In this document: positions 33,145-43,062 of the stretch, one piece after another
Numbering within the stretch: position 1 is the stretch's first letter
Layout: each line of letters starts with the position of its first letter
Assembly: GCA_030762935.1 (NCBI GenBank)
Contig: CM060881.1
Span: forward strand, 96,274,001-96,338,000
Length of the DNA stretch: 64,000 nt
Direction of reading: 5' to 3'
DNA from: Hymenopus coronatus
Taxonomy: Eukaryota > Arthropoda > Insecta > Mantodea > Hymenopodidae
The notes under the pieces: model-generated
What the model saw: only the letters and a program-made list of their open reading frames with translations
What the model was told of the DNA's origin: nothing
The model's database searches: none
Program-made: the position numbers and the translations under genes

Positions 33145-33974
33145 CCCCCCTTCTCTATTGGCAGCCTCCTCAGATCTCAGCTGTCTTGCCTTAAGTATAA
33201 ATTTACCTAGCCCGTCCATGTTTTCCGTGCCTGCCAGTAGTGTCCAACATGCTTCTATCCCTACATTCGCAGTGGTAAAAAATCGCGGCAAATATTTTCC
33301 CGCCATTCCTCCGTACCCCTACATCTTGCCAAGATGTGAGTCCACGACTCTTCCTCCTCGCAAATGGGACAGATTCTCGTACCATTCTCGTCAGAAATTT
33401 TCGTGCTCCTCCATGCTCCTAGTCTAATCCAAGCGAGCCCCTCTCTAATGAGTTTGGTACCTGTTTTGATGTATTGCTCCATACCCCACTCCGATTTCAG
33501 CCCAGACTGTACTTCTAATGACACCTTCTCTGTGCGTTGCGCAATTATTTGCTGTCTGTCAATATCACAGAGGCGATTCTTAATTTTTCTCCAAATACTT
33601 CGACTGTTTTCCTGCCCCGCCATCCAAATGTCTCCCATCCCAATGGTTTCCAACCCTTTCTTTAATTTTGATGCCCACGTCGAATTACCTTCCATTCGCA
33701 ACTGTTCACGGTAGCAGACTGCCCTAATTAGAGATTGGTTTCCGTGAACGATTCTCAGCCAATATTTAACTGCTCTGATTTTGCACTCTATCGTTTCACT
33801 ATGTGCCCCGAATTCCCTCATTATTCCGCAGTTTGCCGTATCCCTCCCTACACCCAGAATTCTTTTCAAAAATGTTGTCCTCACTTGATCCAGATTCCCT
33901 GTTTGTTCCCACCCCCATATTTCTCCTCCGTATGTCATCGTAGATCTAACGGTCGCTCCGTATACAGATTCCAT
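33145..33974 (-). pseudogene. LINE ORF2, C-terminal domain with CCHC-like knuckle
   Basis: Frame 33974-33261 (237 codons) begins ESVYGATVRSTMTYGGEIWG, the typical sequence after a LINE reverse transcriptase, and continues through WLRIVHGNQSLIRAV and GLAWIRLGAW to CPIC-x7-H-x4-C (CPICEEEESWTHILARC) and RGTEEWRENI. It stops at 33261, but a different frame carries on with GIEACWTLLAGTENMDGLGK and KARQLRSEEA to about 33145, matching the C-terminus of the copy at 29198-29410. So the stop follows a frameshift rather than marking the natural end. The knuckle probably binds nucleic acid during target-primed insertion, by analogy with related LINEs. Confidence 0.75.
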
Positions 33975-34206
33975 TAAGGTTATGGATATATTCGGTATTC
34001 TGTAGCGTATCCGGAGAGCTTCCGTCGCTTACACCCTTGCCTTGTGTTTCGTAATGTCAATGTGTTTTGTCCATTTTCCGTTCATTGTGAATGTGAGTCC
34101 TAAGTACACAAAAGATTTAACATTGTCCAGTATCTGTCCTGCATATGTCTAAGTCTCCTCCCTGCTATAAACACAACTCTTTTTGAAAGTCATTGCCTTT
34201 TCTTAT

Positions 34207-34809
34207 TCACATTAACTGTAAGTAGCCATCCATCGCATAATTCTTAAGTTTGTCCAGTCCTCGTTGCAATCCGTTTACTGTCGTAGAGCACAATACTAAA
34301 TCGTCTGCGTATAAAAGTGTTGGGATCTGCAAATCCGCTACTACTGGTGCTTGGATATTCTCTGCTACCATTGTATCAGTAATATCATCCACAAAGAGAT
34401 TAAATAGCAAGGGAGATAAAATACAACCCTGCCTCACTCCCCTATAGCTTTGGCAGTTCTCGAACACTCTGTTTCTGTCGTACTTCACACAGAATTCGAC
34501 ATTTTGATACATTGCCTGCAATGCTCTAACCACTTTACTTGATAAACCCTTTCTGCCTAGTTTGTACCATAATGCATTTAGATTGATAGAGTCAAATGCC
34601 TTCTTAAAGTCCACAAAAGCACAATGAAGCTTTCCCCGCTTAATTAACGGTTGCTTCGTCCTTAAAGTGTCTAATATAAAAGCGACATCTATGGTACTGT
34701 GTCCTTCTCTGAAACCCATTTGAAATTTTGAAAGTTTGCCAAATTTAGATTCCCAGTCCTTTATCCGGTTATATAACACTCTACAATACATGTTCTCCAT
34801 AATTGGCAA
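34207..34809 (-). pseudogene. LINE ORF2, reverse transcriptase domain
   Basis: A 200-codon frame with the ordered reverse transcriptase motifs of non-LTR elements: FQMGFREGHSTIDVAFIL (motif 2a region), CAFVDFKKAFDSINLNAL (motif A, catalytic Asp), GVRQGCILSPLLFNLFVDDI (motif B), and LLYADDLVL (motif C, the two catalytic Asp). It would copy the element's own RNA at a nicked target site. The upstream PIMENMYCRVLYNRI continues from the frame at 34999-34781 after a frameshift. All catalytic residues are present in this segment, yet the surrounding frame breaks make the copy inactive. Confidence 0.85.
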
Positions 34810-35325
34810 AAGAGTAACCCCCTATAGCTATATGGATTTCCAATAGCTCCCTTCCCTTTATAAATGGGATGAATAATGCCCTTTCCCCAACAGGTAGGCT
34901 AATTCCCCTCAATAAACAATCTGTTACATATCTGAAGCATACTCCTACCAAACTCATTAACATTGGCTGCGGCTTTAAAAACTTCCGGGGGCAGCCCATC
35001 CAACCCTGGAGCTTTGCCTCCCTTCAGACTCCTCAGCGCCTGTGCTATTTCTCGTGCTGATATTTCATCGTCCAGTATTGGGATCTCAAGATTTCCCAAA
35101 ATTTGCACTTCCTTTATAAAAATTCCTTCCCTTTCACCTTTCCCGAATATTCCCATAAAATGCATTGCCCATTTTCTGGGAGAAATTTCGTTGGGCGCCT
35201 GACGGTTGCCTCTTAAATGTTTTACTACTTGCCATATCTCAGCGTTATCCCCCCGCGTTAAAATATTACTAATTTTCTGAGTAATTTTGTCTTGCCACGT
35301 AGTTCTCTTTTTCCGTAAGAGCTGA
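34781..35325 (-). pseudogene. LINE ORF2, linker and start of reverse transcriptase
   Basis: Reading 35325 downward: TTWQDKITQKISNILTRGDN, then WAMHFMGIFGKGE, then EIAQALRSLKGGKAPGLDGL and PPEVFKAAANVNEFGR (motif 0/1 region; the KAPG-DG signature is diagnostic for non-LTR reverse transcriptases). The frame shifts near 34900 into one containing LPVGERALFIPFIKGRE, which should read on to PIMEN. The start of the copy is cut off at about 35325. Confidence 0.8.
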
Positions 35326-35529
35326 ACTTACTCAATTGAGTATTTCATTCATATACAATTAGATAATAAGCATGTTTCCATTTTTCCTGAACCTACTAAG
35401 ATTATTGAAAGGTATAACTGAAAAAACAAAAATACTAGTGAACAGCAACGCCCTTTTTAAGTTGCTGGTATTTTAACGATACAAGGTGAATTATGATTGT
35501 GTTTCAGTCAAATCAAGTCAATCTTCAAG

Positions 35530-35665
35530 TGGAAAACTTTTTTTAATTTTTATAACCTCAAAGTTGGCTTTAATAATGAATTTGATTAAAATATCAATTG
35601 TTTGAGTTTTTTCATGACAAATAAAATGTATATCTTGTATATTTTAGAAGTAGCCTATAAAATAA
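35530..35665 (-). mobile_element. R1 internal fragment
   Basis: AATTTGATTAAAATATC, CATGACAAATAAAATGTATA and TTAGAAGTAGCCT match the R1 middle. Confidence 0.6.
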
Positions 35666-35998
35666 TCTTATTTCTTACCGAATTTGTTACACCTAGAAGT
35701 CACATAAGATGCATACTACATACTACAAGGTCACACTCTAATAAGTATGAAAGTCTCATTAAAATATTATCCTTTAATATAGGTACAAGTTACAAATAAA
35801 TTAGTTCTATAAGTTATATAAATTATAATTTGATGTGTATAAATGTGCTTGTCCGTATCATAGTCAGCAGATATGTAGAAATATAAATTAATATTATAGT
35901 AGTACAGGATTTCTCTTGAATGATGCAACTGTCAGCCACTGCTCCGGCATTGTTTCTGATATAGAGGCGGAGTGGCTCTCTGTTTTTCCCCTACATAA
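35666..35998. other. No supported feature
   Basis: AT-rich. The last 40 bases before 35998 are pyrimidine-rich (CTCTCTGTTTTTCCCCTAC) and precede the open frame below. Confidence 0.4.
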
Positions 35999-36349
35999 TA
36001 CTGCCGATGCACCCGTAACGTTAAACATTATTTTACCCGAAGCAATGACGTAACTGCAGCTAACGTAAAGACTTTAAGAACGTTTTGCCTTAGACGTAGT
36101 TTCTTTCGGAGATATTCTGTTTCTGCTGTCAACTATTCTATATATTCGAAGCTATTCCTTATTCTACCAAATCTGGAGGGTTTATTATCCATACATTTAT
36201 TGGATGATATTAATGGTTTTGAAGATACACTGTCAGTTGTAGCAAACAAAAAAGAACTTCCGAGCCTAAGATTGGCGCAATTTTCATGGTCTCTCACTAG
36301 AAAAATATTGCCTGCGAATATAGTTGAGCGAATAATTATGGTTTACTAA
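35999..36349 (+). CDS. Unrecognised 116-codon open frame, possible terminal exon
   Basis: Open from after TAA 35996-35998 to TAA 36347-36349, with no ATG until four codons before the stop, so it is invisible to searches that require Met. The peptide has a leucine-rich, globular look: SKLFLILPNLEGLLSIHLLD, DDINGFEDTLSVVANKKELP, SLRLAQFSWSLTRKILPANI, VERIIMVY-stop. Repeated LPxLxxL-like steps recall leucine-rich repeats, but I cannot assign a family. A splice acceptor candidate lies at GTTTTGCCTTAG (36082-36093), inside the frame. No R1 or SINE sequence overlaps it. Chance is possible; comparison with transcripts or related genomes would decide. Confidence 0.3.
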   Translation, partial: YCRCTRNVKHYFTRSNDVTAANVKTLRTFCLRRSFFRRYSVSAVNYSIYSKLFLILPNLEGLLSIHLLDDINGFEDTLSVVANKKELPSLRLAQFSWSLTRKILPANIVERIIMVY

Positions 36350-37254
36350 ATCTTTATTAATTCATATGTAAAATAATATACTTAGTACCTTATATTAGTT
36401 TTATCTTATTTTCTGCACAATTGCAACATAAGCTGTTAATTGTCATTTGCTGTAAGAAGCAGAAACTGTTGAAAATATTCTTCCACTTAGCATCATATTC
36501 GTGGGATTACTTATTAACGCCTCCCTATATGACTAATTGTTAACCGTAGGTAATTCTTTCTGTTTCTATAGATTGGAATCAAGTCCCGTGCAATGCAGAA
36601 GGTGATCAGAGTCCATTCTTGTTTCAGGCTCTTTGCGGATGACACATTCTTCCGTCTGGTACATCCCTTATTTATATAGATGTGCTTCAGTCATGTCCAG
36701 TTTACAGTCGAACTGTTGCCACTACTTCTTTTCTTATTCTTTTTTTGATTTCATCCCAGTATCATTGATTTTTCCCTTTATCTTGCTGACAGGCTTCCTC
36801 CTTTCATGATAGAGATATTCCATTTATGGTGGACCTTTGGCTGAATGATTGTAATGGGTTTCTCTCCCATACACATTGTAGTTGGCGTAACAGTCTAAAT
36901 CGCCTGTAGTGCCATTCTAGTAAATGCGGTCGTTAAACAATTTAAAAAGAACAGCCTAAGTAGAAACAAAAGACGAGATAACGTTAAGTATATTTAATAC
37001 ATCATGGTGTTCTATTGTCTCTAAGGAGTATTGAAGGAGCTAAACGAACCACAACAGCAATAGATAAGTAATGAAATAAAATAGTTAAAAAATAAAGCAC
37101 CAACACACAGGGAGATATATTTTGTTTGTTGCTTTCTCAGATACGAGCAGTCTCTCTTTATGCAAACATTTGCTAATCCCCTTCTTGTTTTCTCTGTTTT
37201 CCAGTAGTACCCGAATCCCCTTAACTCTCTGTTAGAGGAAGAAATTGTTCATAT
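36350..37254. other. Mostly unassigned
   Basis: Contains a degraded SINE tail (36890-36950). The chance string LFADDT at about 36635 is discussed among the rejected items. Otherwise nothing recognised. Confidence 0.4.
36890..36950 (+). mobile_element. SINE S-A tail, degraded
   Basis: TGTAGTGCCATTCTAGTAAA then TGCGGTCGTTAAACAATTTAAA is a worn version of the S-A tail (GTGCCATATGTAGTAAAAGC then GGGCGTTAAACACAATAAAA). Confidence 0.45.
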
Positions 37255-37930
37255 AAAAGATTTGTGTACGCAAGTGAATGTAAGCGTGACGAGATATTCA
37301 AGCTCAACATCTTTCAAAGGCGCGAGAGAAAGATTTACCTCTCAAATTATCCTTCACATAGATATTTTGAATGTTCTCAAAACACCATAAATACCATATA
37401 ATTAAGGCATTTGCATGACAAATAAAAGCTATTACCTAAATTTTCTGGAAATTACCAGTGCAGGCCTATTCACTTGGAAGAAATTCTGTTAAACATTGTA
37501 CAGCTGCTAAATCGTAATAGGATATACAAAACTACACCACACAAAATACGCATATCCCTTCAAATCACCGACTTTATTCTACAATTTTATTTTTGGCTTT
37601 TGCCATTTCCGAGATTGTTGTTATTGATCTGAAGACTTCAAAACTCGTCATGATTTCAAATTATATGTCACTATTCAGGTGTTTCTCGTGATATCATGAA
37701 GGGTGTATGAAACTTGTAGGTGGGAATACAACTATCTATTGTGTTTAAACAGGATTATTGATTTGAATTTTTGTAACCCTGTCCTCTTGTAACTTTAAAA
37801 AAGATTAATGAAACTGTTTCTGCAAAGGTTTATCTCCATTAACATAAAGTAGATATAAAGTATGAAGAGGCTATATAAAAATAAACAATAATTGGTAAAG
37901 AAATGCATGTGAAGTAACATGCAGAAAATT
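37255..37930 (-). mobile_element. R1 element, old and divergent
   Basis: R1 segments remain in order but worn: ATTTGCATGACAAATAAAAG, AAATTTTCTGGAAATTACC, CCATTTCCGAGATTG, and a first end near GTTACTTCACATGCATTTC. Among the most diverged copies, so probably among the oldest. Confidence 0.55.
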
Positions 37931-38794
37931 ATTTAGCCTGGAAGGTGAACAAATGCAAAATATATATTTAGTAGAGAACAATTGTATAACACATAAGTGT
38001 ATCGCATTTTATCCGCTTAACAATAGCATCGTTATAAATGAAGCACAAATTTCAAGACCTAATGTGTTTTAAACGGCCATGAGTTACGTCTCTGCTGTGC
38101 TTACATACATCACACCACCTATAGTCGGGCAGGGCAAAGGAGGGTCAACCGTATGACATGTTGCATAAACAACTGAACGTCTAAAATAAGGAAAATAGCC
38201 ATCGTAAAAACATCGTGAACATTTTCTAATCCCTATAACTTTAGAAAATAGCGAAAAAACAGGCAATCATCACATTCTGCTCAAACGCCAATACAAATAT
38301 TTTCGCATTTCTGACAATATTGCAATCTACATCTTGGATTTGCACCTCATTTTTGTGCTCCTATGTTATATGGTTTTCCATGGTAGATTAAAACACACAT
38401 CGACCCGTCAATGTGATCGACCTGCTGGCAATGCCAGGGTAATAATAAGCCGTTTAATTTTGTTCTCATTTGCGTATAGCATTGAATTGCTAATGGTTAC
38501 ATACGTATTTTGTATTTTGATTTGCTCTAAACTTTACCCAGCTTTAACAACGAATCATTGCCCCTTATAATTTGTGTATTTTATAAATATGTAAACGTTT
38601 CGCAGGTATGGTTAAGTAGTTAAGATAGGCTTAATTGCTTCGTGTAGATCATTTCTCTATGCGTGTTTAAAACTTTTCTGCATTGTTTCAAATCAGATAT
38701 CATGGTATTTATTTTGTAAATGCAGACCACACCGTTTACATCAATCACGAAATCGTGCGAGAAAATCTCTCTCCTTTATCAATTATTAGTGGAT
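37931..38794. other. No supported feature
   Basis: Frames of 60 (38084-38266 minus) and 78 codons (38334-38570 plus) show no family motif. Confidence 0.4.
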
Positions 38795-38904
38795 ATACGT
38801 ATTATTCTTACAACAGTTTATTTTCCTTTCTACTTCTTTGCATGGAGATGAAACTTTATAGAAATAGCTGCATTAGGTACAGATTTCCTTATAGATACAT
38901 GAGG

Positions 38905-39072
38905 ACCATGGATGTGCCCGTGGCCCGGGTTCGATTCCACGTGACCGCAGTGGGATTTATGGTGAACACCGGTTTCTATCACATTCCACTGGTGCTCCAT
39001 CTTCATTCCGTGTATCATCAGTGTCATAGCCTAGGTGCCATATGTAGTAAAATCGGGCGTTAAACACAATAA
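38905..39072 (+). mobile_element. SINE family S-A, nested in R1
   Basis: Plus strand: CCCGGGTTCGATTCCACG (B box; the A box is lost), GGTGAACACCGG, CACTGGTGCTCCATCTTCAT and the tail TAGTAAAATCGGGCGTTAAA then CACAATAAAAG. Confidence 0.75.
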
Positions 39073-39475
39073 AAGTTTGCGAGACGCGTTCATAAAATAA
39101 GTTTACCTCGTACAAAAGGTATAGTAATAATCAAACGTTTTATTATTGAACGCTATACGCTAGTCTTAAAATTATATACTGTTTTGATAGCTTAGCGACA
39201 AACAACTGATAATTAAAAGGACTAAATGAATGAGCAAGTATTGAAAAAATCGAAAAATTAATAATGGATATCTCCTAAATGACAGATGATACGAGAAAGT
39301 TATTTGAAATAAATTGTATGTTTTAAGAAAATATATTTTAGTGAATACGTTTTTGTCATTCGCTTAACGTTTACCAATTATACAAAAGTATATAAATTTA
39401 CTTCCGAATGAAGGTTATTTGCTTAATATTCAGGTTATTTACATGAAAAATAAGTGTATGTGTATCCTTAACATA

Positions 39476-39785
39476 CCAGTTGCCCCGTATCTGACGTGTG
39501 CAGATATCACTTCGTGCGTTAAAAAGTTGCAGAACTCAACAGGACAATTTCAAGTTAAAATCAGTAATTGGGAATTGACGATAGTGTCTTTCGTTTAACC
39601 CTTTTGCTTATATGTGGAGACGATGAGTGCGTCACTCTCATTGAGAGGGGATACAACAAAGATCACTCTCACCAGTTCCTCACTGGCCGGTTTTAACATG
39701 AAATAGCCCTGTCAAGTTCTGCAACCCTTTTAACTTACGAAGGGGTATCTGCACACGTTAAATACGGGGCAGTTGAGCCACCTGG
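39476..39785. mobile_element. MITE with about 120-bp inverted ends and TA target duplication
   Basis: Flanked by TA at 39474-39475 and 39786-39787. The right end reads inward as CCAGGTGGCTCAACTGCCCC then GTATTTAACGTGTGCAGATA. The left end matches after a 10-bp gap (CCAG-TTGCCCCGTATCTGACG). Pairing continues through TTCGTGCGTTAAA, GTTGCAGAACTCAAC and GTTAAAA. No coding capacity. TA duplications and long inverted ends fit a non-autonomous Tc1/mariner-type element. It sits in an R1 copy whose TTAACATA and TATGGTATATTG flanks match uninterrupted copies. Confidence 0.8.
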
Positions 39786-40114
39786 TATGGTATATTGTTA
39801 TCAAACTGTTAGAGCCATTCTTTGGGAAAAAAAATCGAAAAATTTTTCATATAAGGGGTAGTCTGAGGGAAGAATTTTCTTAGGCATATTTCTGCTACGT
39901 CTTTGGAAGGTACAAAATTTTTTGTATTTATCGAGCATTTCATTTTTGAGATTTGCTCTTCAGGGATACACATGTATACACGCTGTCAATTTTCTAAAAA
40001 TGGTATTTTTAAGTCAGGGGTTTCAAATACATGTATTTCTAGTGACATTTTGGTTGAGTACAACACTTCTTCTACTTATCAAAAGTAATAGAGAAATTAG
40101 AAACGTCAGCAATA

Positions 40115-40362
40115 CAGATTTTAGGGTCCCCTATCTCCAAAACATACTTTTTAAAAAAAAAGTCCGCCTGTGCGTGACCGTAAAATACCAAACACGGCAT
40201 TTAAGTTTCGTATCTTTCGTGGATGCGACACGAAGATTTTGAGAAAAATTCCTCCACGCCAATCTACCCTTTACATGGAAAAAAATTAAAATTTAGATTT
40301 TCTCAAAAATAGCTCTAAAGATTTTGATTAAAATACAGTAACATAAATGATCATTTATTAAT
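40115..40362 (-). mobile_element. R1 fragment
   Basis: Minus strand, from the AGGGTCCCCTA segment through TTCGTGGATGCGACACG to TTTTGATTAAAATAC. Cut off where the transposase remnant begins. Confidence 0.75.
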
Positions 40363-40389
40363 GTTAAACAAAGTTTCTGTTAGAGTATG

Positions 40390-40862
40390 TATATTCACTG
40401 CCAGAGATGTTCAAATGCTGTCCATTTATTTGAAGACAGTACCTCACGCTATCCTGACATCCTCTGTCACTCTTAAAAGTGTTGCAGGTAAAATATTCTG
40501 AGTAGTATGGGCGATGCCTTATTTTAACTCATTTAGAGTTGTGATCTTTGTCTGCAAAACTTAGTTCATAGAAAACAATCAAAGAGTGTAAGGTCTAGTG
40601 ACCATGGAGTCAACCCTGAGGTCCACCTCGCCCAATCCATTGCACACCGAGCATCTCAATTACTTTATGTCAGAGCTTAATGTGCCGTGGCCTCATCTTG
40701 TTGAAATCTCATTCTTAACAGTTGATTCAGTGGCACACCATCCAGGAAGTCTTGTAGAACTGTGTTCAGCAAATCCCTATATGTATACTGGTTTATATTT
40801 CCATCAAAGAAATGTGGTCCAAACAACCATATCAACAATTATTCCACACTAGACCATAAGCT
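40390..40862 (-). pseudogene. Tc1/mariner-type transposase remnant, antisense
   Basis: The minus strand, over several frames, gives the ordered blocks of an arthropod DDE-type transposase: FGPHFFDGNIN near 40830-40800, NTVLQDFLDGVPLNQL, MRFQQDEATAH at about 40705-40675 (the conserved FQQDGAxAH block that holds the second catalytic Asp), SLDLTL at about 40600, then VTTLNELK and LRVTEDVR near 40530-40460. Stops and at least three frameshifts separate them, so it is inactive. The N-terminal DNA-binding part is missing and no inverted ends are seen. An 84-codon plus-strand frame (40598-40852) is the antisense shadow of this remnant. Confidence 0.7.
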
Positions 40863-41089
40863 TTCGGAGCACCAGATTCATTTGATTTTCGCATAAAACA
40901 AGCTAAACAGAACACAAAAATAATTAATGTCTATAGTGGTGTACCATGGCCTACTTCAGCTTCTATATCCTTTTGAAACTAATTTAGAAGAACGTGAAAA
41001 GTAAACCTTAGAGAATTCTAAGCGCATTAAAAGGAAATAAATAAAAATATAAATAATGCCAAAATTGTACAATAATACATTATTCAGTT

Positions 41090-42030
41090 CACAAAAGTAT
41101 GCATACCCAAATATATATAGATGGGGAGTTCTTTTTACCATTTATCAACTTTTGCGTCACAAGTATATTAATATGGCAAATGGAAAGTGTATATTGAATT
41201 TTATGGGAATAGTTTGTGAAGTCTACATCCTTTGGAAGGGACTGTACACAATCTTGCATAAACCGATAAACTTTGAGCTATATATGAAAATATACTACAC
41301 AATACATATAAATATGTTTAAAACACAATTTTATTTCTTTTTTTACACCTGATTTCCCTCCTCAAAGGAACACGTGCGCCCCCAGGACTTAACAAGCAAA
41401 TGACTTGGTCAGATGTCTTTCAGGAGCAACGCATTATGGATGTGGTAGAGTATCCAGGGATGGGGAATCAGCCCAGTGCCTGATATGAAAGCGAGGAAAA
41501 CGATGATATGAAATAGAGGCTAAGTAGATGAGAGGAAAGGTGATGATGGAGCAACTGGTGAAATGAATGGCAAGGAAAACCAAAGGATACCTGCCCAGAC
41601 CCCGCTTCGAACACCAAAATCCAAAATGTGTAGCCTGGGATTGAACTCGGGCCACTTAAATCAGAAGAGAGCGGTCTAACCACTTTGCCTCGATTTTATT
41701 TCAAATAACTGTTTTGTGGTATCAGTCTTTTCTGAGATATCGGATATTAATGGTTTGAATTGTTTAAGTCTTGTAAAGTCCTATCAATGCTCAGTCGTTT
41801 ATATCAAAGTCAAGAAAAGAGAATATAAATGTAAGTCATATAGCGTCCATTTAGGAATCGCTAACAGTTTGTATCTATTAAGTAAAATGTGTGATGCAGC
41901 TATTTATGGAAAGGGTAATCTTGATTAAAATAAAGTAGATAGGAAAAACACAAATTTCGGAAGAAAAAGTTTATAAACACCAATAAGCCATAGATGATTG
42001 AGAAATTCACATGAATGTAACATCTTATAT
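41090..42030 (-). mobile_element. R1 element, divergent, with nested S-B SINE
   Basis: Minus strand: TATTGAATTTTATGGGAATAG, CTTGCATAAACCG and TGAGATATCGGATATTAATG remain recognisable; the first end is near ATGTTACATTCATGTGAATT (42020). Split at 41365-41690. Confidence 0.6.
41365..41690 (-). mobile_element. SINE family S-B, nested in R1
   Basis: Minus strand: tRNA-like head GGCAAAGTGGTTAGACCGC (A box) and CGAGTTCAATCCCAGGC (B box), then body GTTTTCCTTGCCATTCATTT, GCTCCATCATCACCTTTCC, TTTCATATCATCG. The tail is more diverged than at 55365. Confidence 0.75.
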
Positions 42031-42032
42031 GT

Positions 42033-42818
42033 TTTACTTTCTCTAGCATGTATATAGAATGTAAAAGGTAGAGATGGTTTAGTATTCCACCCATAAATTA
42101 GATGCTGAGGAGATGATTTAATGACCCCTGAATACAAAAAGCAGTTTTAGTAGAAGATCTGCGTATGTATTTGCAATGTGCACTTCTAAGACAGCATAAG
42201 TAAAAATCGAATGCTCAGTTAAATACCAAATTTTGTAGTATGGGACAGGAAGATTAAATGAACATTTTATGAAATAGATGTTTTTCTCAAAAATGACTCT
42301 AATGATGTTTACTAAAATGCCGTACAATAAAGATATTTATATAGCAAATGAAATGCATAATATCCTGAATTTCTTGGGAATAGGAACTGAAGTCCTCTTC
42401 ATTCTTAATGCATTTTGTAGAATTGCTAAGATTAGCGAGAGAAGAGAGACAGACAAAAACTTACTACACAAAATATAAATCTCTCAAAACACACCATGTA
42501 TGTCCTATACATTTTTGTGTAGAGCTAACTGTTTTAATTTTAAAATACTTACACTCTTCTCAAACGAGTAGTCATTCGTTTTTTGTTTGTTTGTTTTAAT
42601 CTTGGCCATGAGAAGAAGCGAATTTCATTGACAATCGTGACAGCTTTTAAATCGCTTTAACATTCTGTATTTTATTAATTCCTTTCTACTTATAAAGAAG
42701 TAGTTAAGTAATAAGATCATTCTGCTAATAATTATTTAGAGTAGCATGGGGCACGAAGAAGAATCTTTTGTAAGAGGTTTGTTTGATAGAGAAGGTAATG
42801 TGAATGGAACACATCAGA
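42033..42818 (-). mobile_element. R1 element, both ends present
   Basis: Minus strand; hairpin end ACTTTCTCTAGCATG at 42037, first end TCTGATGTGTTCCATTCACAT at 42818. The GT tract and about 80 bp around it are deleted. Confidence 0.8.
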
Positions 42819-42849
42819 ATATTTCATGGTCATTCTAAGAGAAGGGAGT

Positions 42850-43058
42850 TTCGATTGAATGACCCAACGGCCGGATTTCAAAACATTTGACTATCACTTT
42901 AGCTTAATGTGTCCCTTAATTTCGCTTCTATTTATAAAGATCTAAGTAATAAGACCATTTCTGCTAATGTTTATGATCAGCACGAAGTAGAGAGAATAGT
43001 AAAGTTTAATAATTTGTTAAGGAATAGGTAGAGGAAGATATGTGACTTGAATGCATCA
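42850..43058 (-). mobile_element. R1 first-end fragment
   Basis: Minus strand, 210 bp ending CCTGATGCATTCAAGTCACAT at 43058, directly joined to the next full copy. Confidence 0.75.
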
Positions 43059-43062
43059 GGTG

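Larger units (their letters stand above)
32702..35325 (-). mobile_element. LINE (non-LTR retrotransposon), 5'-truncated, inactive
   Basis: Minus strand, about 2.6 kb: linker (35325-34900), reverse transcriptase (34809-34207), connecting region (34200-33975), C-terminal domain with knuckle (33974-33145), and a 3' UTR (33140-32702) ending in ATAAATACACTTATTCATTC. At least three frame breaks (near 34900, 34200-33975 and 33261) make it inactive. It lacks the endonuclease and any first ORF. It lies immediately next to the first end of an R1 copy (32679). It is the best-preserved LINE in the window and the reference for the fragments at 13345, 21360 and 28931. Confidence 0.85.
38795..40092 (+). mobile_element. 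R1 element carrying a nested SINE and a nested MITE
   Basis: Divergent plus-strand R1: GTATTATTCTTACAACAG near the start, the CAATTATACAAAAG segment about 39376, TAGAGCCATTC at 39811, ATTTTTGAGATTTGCTCT at 39943, and a hairpin end that has been lost. Interrupted at 38905-39072 (S-A) and 39476-39785 (MITE). Both insertions are therefore younger. Confidence 0.7.

Noticed and set aside
33364..33977. Plus-strand frames of 116 and 80 codons
   Set aside because: Both are antisense to the LINE C-terminal coding region on the minus strand.
36625..36660. LFADDT string resembling the motif C of a LINE polymerase
   Set aside because: No other polymerase block lies in order on either side, and the frame has no motif B upstream. 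A chance match.
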